Shown: piece by piece, positions 22,789 through 33,752 of the stretch
Layout of the letters: each line of letters opens with the position of its first letter
How positions within the stretch are numbered: position 1 is the first letter of the stretch
The notes under the pieces: generated by a model
What the model saw: only the letters and a program-made list of their open reading frames with translations
Told to the model about the DNA's origin: nothing
The model's database searches: none
Assembly (NCBI GenBank): GCA_930367215.1
Contig: OV884059.1
Span: 154,688,511 to 154,752,510, forward strand
Source: Pollenia angustigena
Lineage: Eukaryota; Arthropoda; Insecta; Diptera; Polleniidae
Length of the DNA stretch: 64,000 nt
Reading direction: 5' to 3'
Position numbers and translations under genes: made by a program

Positions 22789-25146
22789 TATCAAATAAAA
22801 ATACAGTTACCTGAAAAACTATATTTAAATATGAATTATTTTTTAAATAAAATTGCTGAATGAAGAAATAAGCACGCGTACCAAGACATGGAGAATCTTC
22901 GCATCACTGCAATACAGCAATGCATAAAGCAAGCTTTATTACTTATATCGTTTCAACCTATAATACAAGTCTCAAGTTTTGACGAAAACACGCTTCCCCT
23001 GATCTAATTACACTAGCCAACAAGGTTTTGGACTGGAGCAACCAAATATATTTCCTAGGGTAATTTGATAGGCTGAATTCGAATATGTAATTGGGTTTTC
23101 TCTATCGCGTCTGGTTTTCGAGATACCAAAAAAATTATTTTATTCGTTTTTGTTCATAAAAAATCACTAGTTTATCTAAAAATCAATGAATTTTCATGCG
23201 CGAAAGGCGTTATTTTAGCGTCGTTTGTTTTTTGCTGGTTAGGTTTCACGTATTAGAGTCCAGGAATAGTCTTCCAGCATGCTTTTGTCTCAAAATCCTG
23301 GATAAATCCCCTTATTCGCGCTCACTGCACCTAATTTTTTTTTGGAAAAAAATCTAAATGCGAATGAAGAATATGCAAAACATTGTCGGTGTCTACGGTT
23401 TGTCCAAGGTTCTGACTGCAAAACCAAAATAATGTAAATATGCATATTTTAATGATTCTGATATTGCATATCCTTTTTCCAACCAAATATTCACCACACA
23501 CAAAGCAAAAATAGCTTGAATCAGTAACACACGACCTCCCTGACATGCTTAAACGCTACTATAATGAAGATTTAGATTTAGATGTTGAAATTGTAGTGTC
23601 AGTTTTACAGCATTTCCAGCATGCGATAAAAAATGAACAAGACAAGCGCACCCAGATTAGTTAAAAAACATTCTTCGTTTCTGCAGCCATTTTTTTTCCA
23701 AATTTGTAGACCTGTATTATTGTTTGAAAATTTTCAAAAAACATTAACAACTTATCATGTCGGGGTATATTGTAAAACTGCCTTTAGTAGTAGCTTTTAC
23801 TGTTGGAAAAACTTTTTCTGTTACAAATATTATTTCCATTATTTGTACTTTGATTGAAAAAGTGTTTGAAAACACATTAATATTTAAATAAATATTTGAA
23901 TAAAATTCTAAAGCAAACAAATACTTTTAAAATCTATTTTTTTTCTTATTCTCTAAAAATTTTTTCTCCAATTCTTCAAAACGAAACTTTTTGTTTTTAG
24001 TTCATCATTTTTTATTCAAGTTTGCTTATCCCAAAAACAAAAAAATCCTTAACCTTATTTGTCTTTTTTAGTTTCTGTACTTTCTTACAAATAGAATTCT
24101 ATTTAAATAGAATTCTAAAAAAAAAAATTAAAACTACTTTCATTAGTAAGTAGATTTCTAGTATTTTTCTTTCTCCTTCGTGTAAAAGCGCGCTTAAAAA
24201 ATAAAATTAAAAAGAAGAAGACCAAGAACGCAAAATTTCAATTCAATTAATGTCAATTGCATTTTCATTAACTTTGTTGCTATTTTTATATTTTTCTCAT
24301 GTTGCTCTCAGCTCTTGAGGCTCTTTTGCTAAAATGAAACAAAAAAATTTTAATTTATTTTAAGCAAAATTTTGAGGATTTTCTTATTTAATTGAAAAGG
24401 TTGTTGGCTGTTCTTCGCCTTCAGGCGTTTTTAGAATATTTCGTTTGAATGAAGTTGGTCGGTCCGGTCCCTGCTGGAAGTTTGTTTTGAGTTTTATTTT
24501 GTTTTAGTTGGTGTTTGTTGGAAACTTTGTTTATTTTTAAAGTTTTTTTAGATGAGTTTTTTTTTTTTTTTTTTTTTGAATAACAGAAATCGAATTTAAT
24601 TATTAATTATGCTTAAAAGACATAAAAGTTTCCCTTTTATCTTTGACCAAAGGACTGTAAAAAGAGAAGAACAAAAAAGTTTTAAGGAGATTTTTCTTTT
24701 TGCACTTTAAGAAATATAACATGTTTTTTGTAAAAGTTTAAAAATTGTTTTAAAACTAATTTAAATCTTATGGCAATTCGAAATTCGGTTCCCAATTAAG
24801 AGCACGAGTACTTGAGCAATGCAATCTAAGGACAATCAGTGTTGGCAAAGTTGGTACAGATCTTCTTTTGAAGTACAATGATACATTAGTAAGAAAATTT
24901 TTAAAATTTCGGGAATAATTATTTTCACACTTCGTGAACTTTTATGGTGATAACTGAAACAACAAAAGGCACAAAAATGTGTATATGTAGCCCTGTATAT
25001 CTTCGGATCTGTTTATGTCCTGAACTTTTTCAATTCTTGGGAAAGCGGAAATTATTTTGCAATTTTCACGGAATTCCCGCTTAATATTTAAACGGTACAA
25101 AATTAATTAATTTGAACACATAACAATTCATAAGATCTATTAAATA
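22789..25146. other. Intron stretch without recognised feature
   Basis: AT-rich. A 39-codon acidic frame at 23546-23665 (MLKRYYNEDLDLDVEIVV..) looks less random than its neighbours but lacks a start context, homologue or splice evidence. A T17 run lies near 24560. Confidence 0.45.
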
Positions 25147-25901
25147 CAGTGTAACCTCGGTGAACGCAACCAATAGAAATTTTGGGCTGTTGCGATAACT
25201 GAGTTGTTGCGCAAACCAAGTCACAAATTTCTAGTCATATTTTTGTATTTAAAAGCTTATTTTAAACCAATCAAGAATTTTATAAATAAAAAACTAATGT
25301 TAGCTTTTTTAATAATCGTATTTATTTGATTGAAATAAAGAATAAAAACAGAAAAACAAAATATGCATCTAATAAAAAATTAATAAAATACACATTCGTA
25401 TGTATGTATGTTAATTTGTACTGAAGGTTGTTATCGAGTTAAAGATTCTTTACATATCGTTTTGACAGGTATGCCACTTTCAAGTTTCTTAGGAATTTCA
25501 CTCCTTTCTTTTATTGTTAGTTTAACAAATTTCGTCACGAAAGGCATTTTTGTTATTTTGATGAAAGAAGAACTCATAACCGAATAATTTTCTAAACTAA
25601 ATTGATTTCAAAACAGAAGTACATAATACGCACAAAATATTTTTCATTCTTAGAATAAGGTAAATCAAAAAGACTATTGCACTCAAGCATAAGATTTAAC
25701 ATACACACGTTTAAGTTTTGAATTTATTTATCAAAAACAACACAAAAAAGCCATACTTGTTTTGCTTCTGCAAAGTTGCGTTAATTGAGACTTTGTTTTT
25801 TGAAAAGTTGCGTTTACAGAGTCACCAATGTTACGAAATTGGGTGTTGCGTTAAGCGAGAGGTTGCGCATTTCGAGGGTTGCGTTCAACGAGGCTACACT
25901 G
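25147..25901. mobile_element. Pogo/Tigger-like MITE, TA duplication
   Basis: The ends are CAGTGTAACCTCGGTGAACG (left) and CAGTGTAGCCTCGTTGAACG (right, opposite strand), flanked by TA (25145-25146, 25902-25903). GTTGCG words repeat in both subterminal zones. The CAGT..-TA arrangement suits the pogo branch of Tc1/mariner. No transposase is recognisable. Confidence 0.8.
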
Positions 25902-26254
25902 TAATTTAATATTTTGTAAAAAAATTAAAAATTTTAGTTCTTGATATGTAAAACACTAACATCCAACCAAAAAAGTTAAACTATTTTTCAAAAATATTAC
26001 AATATATTTCATCGAAAATAGAATTTTACAGAATCGTTTGACAGTTTATTTCTAACTTTTTGCAAAAAGAGTACTGTCAATGAGAAACACGTTGGCTTAC
26101 TAAAGATGTTTGCCTTATTAGTCAAAAGAATACTGAACTAATTACACTGTGCTCGAAATTTACACTTTTTTTTAGACAAGCCGGGCACATGGCGTTTTAG
26201 CATAATTTGGTTTTTTTAGGTTAGCTCGTGTTTTCGAGATATATCGTTATTTCG

Positions 26255-26560
26255 AAAATGGAGGTGGTTGCACAACATATATTCGCGTAATTTAAAAACG
26301 GTTTAGTTTGTTGAAATATTAAAAAAAACCTAAATTCCGCAATAAAATTTCCTTTAAGAAAAGTAAAACTTTTTTTAATATTAGCAGTCGTTTTAGAATT
26401 CTTAAATTTTGCCCCTGCAGCGCCTAGGATGCCCCTAGATTGATCAAATGTATGACCAACCCACTTTATTTTTCATCTCAATCATTAATTTCTAACACAC
26501 CTACCTGCTATCTCAATTCCTTAAGGGGGCTCCCATACAAAATTGAGTTTCATATATTTC
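26255..26560 (+). repeat. Repeat K, copy 1 (modules permuted relative to copy 2)
   Basis: Module 1 is GAAAATGGAGGTGGTTGCAC to ATTCCGCAATAAAATTT, and module 2 is TGCCCCTAGATTGATCAAAT with GGGGGCTCCCATAC. Both also occur at 43420-43770, but there module 2 precedes module 1. Confidence 0.55.
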
Positions 26561-26879
26561 TTGCGTTCTACATTTCAAGTTACATGCAACACTTTTTCTG
26601 CGGCATCACCACAAATAAAAATAAAATTTTATTAGTCGGAATCAGATGATTTGTTCGAACGCTGCTTGTGATGCTCACAAAACTAGAAAGTAAACCTACT
26701 TTTGCACCAAATGCAATTTCTAAACATTTACACATACATTTTTGCACTACATTAGCGGAATTATGAAAGAGCAAATGCAAAAAATCGTAGGTCTTCTGCT
26801 AAATCTACCAACAAAATACAAAGAGTTTCCGTTAGAATTCTTAAAAGAGCTGCGATATATAAAATTGTGACAATGGTTA

Positions 26880-27020
26880 ATTTATGTGTGGTTTATAGAA
26901 CACGAGCGCAAAACTCGTCCGTTCAACTTACATTTAAAACAAATTTGGAAATTTTGTTATTGTTTTAAATGTAAGTTGAACAGACGAGTTTTGCGCTCGT
27001 GTTCTATAAACTACACATTA
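26880..27020. mobile_element. Fold-back MITE
   Basis: GTTTATAGAACACGAGCGCA and its exact inverse form the arms, and pairing extends through AACTTACATTTAAAAC. The loop is AAATTTGGAAATTTTGTTATTG-like. It shares the CATTTAAAAC core with the elements at 2227, 27214 and 58142, but not the ends. Confidence 0.75.
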
Positions 27021-27213
27021 ATGTTTTTTTACAAAGTAAAATCAAAATAAAACAGAACAAAAGCAAAAGTTTAAAAGATTTTTAAAGACTGTAAAAATTG
27101 TTTTTTTACAAGGTCGTCTCAAAAAACAGCCGACTGTCTTAGATGTTGCCACCTTGCAAGTTATACACAATGGAAACTTAAATTGATTTTAAAAGTACCC
27201 GATTGGTGAATTA

Positions 27214-27326
27214 ACTGCCTGTCAATTACATTATAAACAAAAACAATGTTCATATTAAAAATTGTTTTTGTTTTAAATTTTTATTAGGCGAACGAAGTTT
27301 TCGTTCGAAATCGTGTGATAGGCAGT
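27214..27326. mobile_element. Fold-back MITE
   Basis: The ends ACTGCCTGTC and ACTGCCTATCAC (opposite strand) are similar. The centre has ACAAAAACAATG and the inverse, then GCGAACGAAG as in 2227-2365 and 58142-58255. Confidence 0.6.
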
Positions 27327-27570
27327 ACGTTTCATTTAATTGTATTGTATAAAATGTGATTTAAAATCAAACATCGACCGTTAGTGAATTTTTTGTTTTT
27401 CTTATAATATTTAAATAATAATAATAAGAAAATAAAATTTTTTTACTGAATTAAGTATGTAAATTTTGGAAATGCCATTTATCATCCCTGTTTCATACTA
27501 ACACAATCACAGAGTTAGGTTTTTTTTGGCAGCTTAGTACTAAGCCTATCCCCAACATTGGGGTTTTTAT

Positions 27571-27594
27571 TCTCTCTCTCTCTCTCTCTCTCTT
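27571..27594. repeat. (TC)n microsatellite
   Basis: About twelve TC dinucleotides run in a row. Confidence 0.9.
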
Positions 27595-27635
27595 TTCCAT
27601 TATATTTGTTTTCTACATTCTAGACTGGTTTGTAG

Positions 27636-29014
27636 CAGTGTTACCACCAGCAAGATTCAAAATTACACTTGAGATGAAGCAAAATTACCCGATTTAAATG
27701 AAATTACACCTGATATAAAATTAAAGTTTTATTTAATAAAACGACATTAACAAAGAAGCAAAAACACAACAAACTCATTAAAACAAGATCAATATTAGTC
27801 AAACTGAGAATTTTATTTAAATTAACAAAAATAACATTAAAGACTAAAGAAAATTTATAAAGCACAAAATAAAACTGCTAAAATAATGAGTTTAACTTCC
27901 ACATTTGGTTGATATATCTTGGTAAGGTTTAAAATGTCCCTTGTCATTGCTTTATAATGGATGTTTTTTAGCCCCATAGAGCTTACGAAAGGTTAGCTGT
28001 CAAACGAACGGTCATACTATTTTCACTTTTTGATCAGGCACATCATCATGAATAGATTCAGGCTTCGCAACTTAAAGGTAACTTCATGATTAAAATGACG
28101 CAACTTGTTTTCACAAATGAAGGCGATGTGTTGATTTAGAGAAAAAAAACTGTCAATTAGACTTCAAGGCCGTGCGGTGAGACACTTTTTGATTGTTTTC
28201 CGTAGGGCTGTGAATTCAGTGGTTAACGCTGATAAACCAGCAACAATCGGTGTCTTGGAGGTCAACATTGTTAATTTTATTCGAAAAAGAGAAACAAAAT
28301 TGGACGTCTGCAATGCGTTTCGTCAAGGACAGGCGCGGTGCGGTGCCATTTTGTTTTAAATCAGTTTCAAATGGTAATGCCGTGTATCAATCTGCGATTA
28401 AAATTAATTTTTTTTGTGTTGTCTACCATTTTAAGTTTCATGGTCTTAAAAAATAACCTTTATACTTTATTTAGTAAACAAAATGCCTGCAGAGTTTTAT
28501 ACAACTATCCCTTTTGTAATTCAGTTTTACAACTGTAAAGGGCGTTAAATACTCTTTAAAATAAAGCATTAAAAAGTAGCAAGACAGAATTCAAATTAAT
28601 TATGTGTTGCAATATTGGAAACATATCTTCCCGCAGGCAAGTTTTTAGTTTGAATAACTTTTTTCAATAAACTTCAGGTTCTAAGTCACTATGATAGGCA
28701 TCTTTATCCAAATCTAAGGGTCCATCTTGCGACATTCATTACCACACATTTGAAAATATATGTATGTTTAATGATTGAAGTCGTTTCTTAAAAAGAAACC
28801 GATACTTTGATTCAGAAGGCTGTGCATTTCTTAGCAACAATATTTAAAAGAAATAAATATCATCACTGAAATCGAATCTTGATTTTATTTTGGCATATGT
28901 AGTAAAAATTTCAAATTGCACCTGAATTACACCTAAGACAAATTACCCACGCTCTACCCACGACCGTAAAAATTATACCAAATTCGGGTAATTACCCACA
29001 AAGTGGCAACATTG
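27636..29014. mobile_element. 1.38 kb hAT element with perfect 8 bp target duplication
   Basis: GTTTGTAG is at 27628-27635 and again at 29015-29022. The ends are CAGTGTTACCACCAGC and, on the other strand, CAATGTTGCCACTTTG. Subterminal zones repeat AAATTACACCTGA and AATTACCC. An open frame at 28177-28359 sits in a GC-richer patch, but I cannot recognise transposase in it. A diverged relative is at 20-1260. Confidence 0.85.
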
Positions 29015-29051
29015 GTTTGTAGTATTCTAAATACAAAGTAATATAAAGAGT

Positions 29052-29238
29052 AAAAGCTCAGTTAGCCGGGAGTAATAGTAACTTAAACTTACCGTAAAAA
29101 AGTAAGACCAATCTATTTCTTACAGATTGAGAAGTAACTTCTTAATGCTAACTTTAATCGTTCTAATTGCTTTACATTCAACAAAATGAAGCAGCTGATT
29201 TGCAACTTAACTGCTACTCCTGGCTAACTGAGCCTTAA
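29052..29238. mobile_element. 187 bp MITE (AAGGCTCAGTTAG family)
   Basis: AAGCTCAGTTAGCCGGGAGT at the left pairs with the inverse of ACTCCTGGCTAACTGAGCCTT at the right. TTAA is next to the right end. The terminal words resemble those of 56109-56510. Confidence 0.7.
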
Positions 29239-30104
29239 CCATTAAGGCTGCAGAGTAAGTTGCAAAATAAGCTGTTTTATTTATATATTTTAATTTAATT
29301 GAAAGGCCAACTTTTTAATGGAAGTGAAGCTATTTCCAATATAAACATTTATCTTCCTCAATAGAATACAGAAGCCCTTGTAACAACACATGTTTTACAT
29401 ATGTTTCTTATTTTTAATAAACGACTTTGCTAGTTTATTGTTTTTTTTTTTTTATTAATATAATTTATGAAATCTGTTTTTATCATTGTGAAAATCTTTT
29501 AAAAAAATGTATGTTGTGCTGTTTTATTTTTTTGTAGATCATATGTCAAGCTAATAATTTTTGACATATTTCAGTTTGACATTTAAACTTTAATTTAATC
29601 GAGTGCAAAACAGACTTTAACAAGATTAATGATTTTTATGTCCAATTTTCTTTATTTTACAACATTTTTGTTATGAGGGTTGACTTCCATCAAATAAATC
29701 TGTTTTTTTTTTACTGTTTTGTTGTGTAAGTTTTATTTATTTTTTTCTTGTTTATTAGGAAGTTTAATGTCATAAATTACATTAGTAATAGTTAATTTTG
29801 TTGTCAATCCAAATTCAATCTTAAAATACAAAGAATTTTACACGTTTAAAAACGATAGATTTTTCTTGAAGCAATACCACTAAAAGCAGCCAGTAAAACA
29901 AAGTTTACTTTTAATGAATTACGTTTTTGTTAACTAAATGGTTTATTTGAGATTAAAGTTTTCTATTAATGCGACGTCTCAGAAATTATACAACGTAGGT
30001 TGTAGGTTATTATGTAGTAGAAGATTTGAGCCATTTTTGTTAACTTGGAAGCATAATTTTCAAAAACGATGGGTCAGGTTAGGACATTGACAAACATATA
30101 TAGA

Positions 30105-30973
30105 AAGCGACAAACTTTCGGCGGCGTTAAGACCAATCGGGAACTCGTATTTTCTTTCACAGCGCACAAAGCCAACCATTTTTAACATTTATGTGAAGTC
30201 CACTCTCCTTTATGTTTGTGAAACGTGGAACGCTGCCCCCAGGACATGCAGAAGTTCCAGGTTTTGGAGAATCAATGTCTTCACAAGATCTGACGAATAT
30301 TCTGGCAAAGGGTAATAACCAGGGCTGTGGTGTCGTCAAAAACTGGTTCTTACTCCGACGACAACCGATGAAATTTTTTTAAACTCTAACTCCTGCTCTA
30401 ACCTTGATGCTAAATGTTTATGAGGCTGGTCCTTGTTTGACTTCAAACTCGTTTTTAATGCAGTACTTTTTGAATGGTAAAATATAGCAAGACTATGATT
30501 CTAGAAATTTCCACTCGATATTTTAATTCTATCACTGGCCGCATTGAACTTTAAAAAAGTTATTTACATATGAAAAGAAGAAAAATTTTGGAGTCGGAGT
30601 AGCGAGTTTTTGCGGGTACTTCGACTTAGACTCCGGTACAAAAACCTCAACTCCGACTCCACAGCCCTGATAATTACCAATAGCAGGCTATGGGAGCAAA
30701 CCAATCAACAGCCTTTAGCCACAGAAATTAAAAGGCGGCAAATTGGCCACACTTTAAGAAGGTCATGGAATGCCAATACAAGAAATTCCATAGAGTGGAA
30801 TCCGCCGGTCAGGAGTATAAGGGTACGCCCAGATCATACGTAGATAAGGCAAAACCATGGGGACATAGCTGAAATGGGTAAAAGCTGAAGTGGAGTGAGA
30901 GCGTTAACACAAGACAGGAGTATGTTCGAATAATTTATGTAAGCCCTATGCTCCTTATGGGATCGAAGGGGAC
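30105..30973 (+). pseudogene. LINE (non-LTR retrotransposon) 3' end, reverse transcriptase ORF C-terminus
   Basis: Translated fragments read LLYVCETWN, then LENQCLHKICRIFWQRVIT, NSRLWEQTNQ and IGHTLRRS..SIEWNPP. These match in order the C-terminal region of LINE polyproteins (GCETW, LRRILRIFW, LWxxTxQxP, WIGHTLRK, LEWNPQG). Frameshifts and stops are present. The ORF is interrupted at 30322 by a 348 bp element; removing one 8 bp duplication rejoins the frame exactly. It ends near LCSLWDRRG, where element C begins. Confidence 0.8.
30322..30669. mobile_element. 348 bp hAT-like MITE inside the LINE
   Basis: The ends are CAGGGCTGTGGTGTCG and the inverse CGACTCCACAGCCCTG. The flanking 8-mers GTAATAAC and ATAATTAC agree at 6 of 8 positions, as for an aged hAT target duplication. 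CGGAGT/ACTCCGAC words recur. The open frame 30610-30843 spans its right edge into the LINE. Confidence 0.8.
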
Positions 30974-31767
30974 ATATTTGCAAATACCAGAAACGGTCCA
31001 CCAACCAAAAATTTTTCAAATGAATTTTTTTTAATGGAATATAAGACTATATGTATAATGTTATTTTTGTATTAAAAAATATGTATTTCAATGATCATTA
31101 ATGCAATAATTTTTACCAAATCCTACCCCACGGCTGATTTCTTAATGTTAGCGTGAATTTAGCATTATTTTAGGTGATTTTTTTGCTTAAAATAGCACTT
31201 ACAGCAGACTTTTAAAAATATAAATTTCGTTAAAAAAAAATTTTGATATTCATTAGTTAAGAAATTAGTTTAAGAAATACAATTCATAAAAATATAATTT
31301 GTTTTGTTAAAATAAATAAAATATAATAATAAAATACTACTGGAAAAACTGTAGCGTGCGTTATGTAGCGTGCGTCACTAAGGGTTCACGGATTTTGTCA
31401 AAAAATCACAACATTTTTTGGCTGCGAATAAGTGCGTTTAGAATTCTCTTATAGTCATCTTTATTTAAGGAATTAGATTTTGTATACCTTATCATGCCAA
31501 ATTCGCTAAAAATTAGGAAAACGCACTTCAACCTTTGAAGTTACTTCCACTTTTTGTAGCGTGCGTCACAAAACTTTGTGATCAATTATTTCGCAAAAAA
31601 TACTTGCTAAGAAATTATGATATATGCCATTCGTAAGTACATATTAATGTCACTTAATACTATATATAAGTTGAAGCAATCTCTTTTGAAAGACCAAAAA
31701 ATGTTTATATTTCAATCAGAAAACGCGTGCGAATGTAGCATTCGTCACGCAGGATTTGCCCATATAT
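30970..31767 (-). mobile_element. Element C, copy 2, inverted
   Basis: It matches 13139-13930 in inverse along the whole length, including GTAGCGTGCGTCAC words and GGATTTGCCCATATA at the right end. The MITE at 31771 lies directly beside it. Compared with copy 1 it has scattered substitutions and small indels. Confidence 0.75.
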
Positions 31768-31770
31768 CAA

Positions 31771-31930
31771 TGGGTTGATTACGGATGACGACTGAACTGA
31801 AGTTGCAAAGCCGCTCATGGTAACATAAAGAACAAACATATTTTTTTTGTATATTTTAACATGAGCGGCTTTGCCTAATTTCGGTGCTGGCAACTCAACT
31901 CCAGTTGTGTTGCTATCCGTTATCAACCCA
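31771..31930. mobile_element. 160 bp MITE, second copy of the 201-370 family
   Basis: The ends are TGGGTTGATTACGGAT and inverse (one mismatch), flanked by CAA on both sides. Internal ATGAGCGGCTTTGCC pairs with GCAAAGCCGCTCAT. The open frame 31705-31926 covers it and is not a gene. Confidence 0.8.
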
Positions 31931-32112
31931 CAAGTTTTCTATGCAATAAAATATTTGTGGAGCTCTTGAAGCCAGTTTTCTTCTGCATCTCCTAAAAATT
32001 TTTGTATTTTGAATTTGTCCTGTTTATGATTTAGTGTGCGATGTGTATGTGCATAATAACAAATTTTTGTTTTTTTTTTTTAACAAAATGGTCTAATTTT
32101 ATATAAATAAAA

Positions 32113-32535
32113 TATATCGTCATTTTAAATCCAAACGGACGTAACTACACAAAATTTCGAAATTATGTTTTTTATCGATTGTGTTTATTTTTATCAAAAT
32201 TTTTTTTTTATTTTTTATTTATTTTTTTTAATTCCCTAAGCTGATCCCCGCGAAGCTCAACGCTTGTCTGCAGGAACGAAACCAGAGTCTCTGGCGGGAA
32301 TCGAACCCGCAACCCCGGCGCTGATAGACTAGCTCACTACCAACTAGTCTACTGGGGCGCTCATAATAAAATACATGTTCGTGCAAAATTTAAGATTCCT
32401 GAGATCAAAAATGGCGATTTTATTAACGAAATTCAAACGCCAATTATACCTTGTTGTTATTGAGTTTTTTGCTTCTCCTGTAAAAAAAATAAAAAATGTA
32501 GTTACGTCCGTTTGCATTTAATATGACGATATATA
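32113..32535. mobile_element. MITE with 40 bp TIR, split by a SINE
   Basis: ATATCGTCATTTTAAATCC then AAACGGACGTAACTACA at the left is mirrored at the right (TGTAGTTACGTCCGTTT.. ATATGACGATATA). TA-rich flanks. The SINE at 32198-32360 is inside. Confidence 0.75.
32198..32360 (-). mobile_element. tRNA-derived SINE with pol III boxes
   Basis: On the minus strand it starts GCGCCCCAGTAGACTAGT. It has an A-box-like TAGTTGGTAGTGAGC, and the B box GGTTCGATTCCC lies in GCGGGTTCGATTCCCGC. After a tRNA-unrelated segment (GACAAGCGTTGAGCTTCGCG) it ends in an A-rich tail of about 35 bases. The 5' part folds only loosely as a tRNA and no good anticodon arm is apparent, so this is a SINE and not a tRNA gene. 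Confidence 0.7.
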
Positions 32536-33752
32536 AGTTAAATATTAGAGCGCCACATAAATTCATAGCAGACAAAATTAAAATTTATGTTCCAGCATAT
32601 GATGTCATAATCAACAACATTTTACAACCTGTAATTACCGGGGCCTGCAAAAACTAGGAAGTTGTACAAATTTTTTATTACACTTAACAAAATTCATAAA
32701 AAAAATAAATAAAATCACGTTTAAACAACTTTAACCGAACGAACGTTTCACTCACGAACACTTACTTTGATAACAGCTGTCATCAAGTTAATTAAAAGTT
32801 TATTTAAAAATATATTAAAAAGCTTAAAAAAATAAACCTTATCTCTGCTCATAAACATAAATTTTATAGTTTAATAAATACCAAAAAAAAAAAAACAAAT
32901 TTATAGCAATAAAAATGATTTTAATGCATTTTGTGTATTTTAATAACAAAAAAAAAGACAACCTAAAAATGCAAAATAAATGGAAATGCGTTTAAAACCC
33001 CCCTCTTTTAAATTTCATAACAAAATAATAAAAATGCATAAAGCGTATATTTAAAATTAAATGGAAAACATACTTAACAAATTGTTTAGGCTCTATAATG
33101 GCTCATAAATTGTTCTGCATAAATGTACATTCGTTTACTATGCCAATAAACCGCAAATTGTATTTAATTTTCTTTCTTTGAAGACATTATATTGCAGTTT
33201 AAATATTTTTTTTAATAAAAATAAACAATATTTTACTATAAAAAAGAGAAACAAAAGAAAAACGCATCAGCAAACATAACAGACATTCTGATGATGGAAT
33301 AGACAAAATAGTCTACTGCATAATAAATAAAAACCTGTCAAGTACGAAGTCAAAGTTCGCTATTAAACTTTAAAAAAAGATTAGTTTTCCTTAAGTGTTT
33401 TTTGTTTTGTTTTGCTTTTTTATCAATTAAATTTTGATGGAAATTTCTCGGCAAAAACGATTTTTTATTCTATCAAAGCTTTTTGTAAGCATTACTTTTT
33501 ATAAATAAATTAATTTTTTATCCAGGGTTTTTGCAATAAAAAGAAAGAATTATCTCTATATGACATTTACGGCACGCGTGCTTATAAGAAATAACTTTCT
33601 TATAAACAGTAATTGCTTAAGGGCCAAATACACTTGTCAAATGCTTGTCCAACGGGCGAAATCACTCGTGTACGTGTGCTGGACGTAATATTCGCCGTCA
33701 TATCTACATTTTTTGATTTTCTATCCAGCATCGTCGGTGTGACGCATACAAA
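32536..33752. other. Intron stretch without recognised feature
   Basis: AT-rich. GGGCCAAATACACTTGTC next to TTAA at 33616 resembles a transposon end, but no partner end was found. Confidence 0.4.

Noticed and set aside
23546..23665. Small acidic frame MLKRYYNEDLDLDVEIVV..
   Set aside because: Looks less random than surroundings, but is only 39 codons, with a stop just upstream and no supporting splice sites or known family.
32283..32360. tRNA gene on the minus strand
   Set aside because: B box is good, but the cloverleaf is poor, there is no CCA-proximal pairing I can make, and it continues into a SINE body with A-tail.
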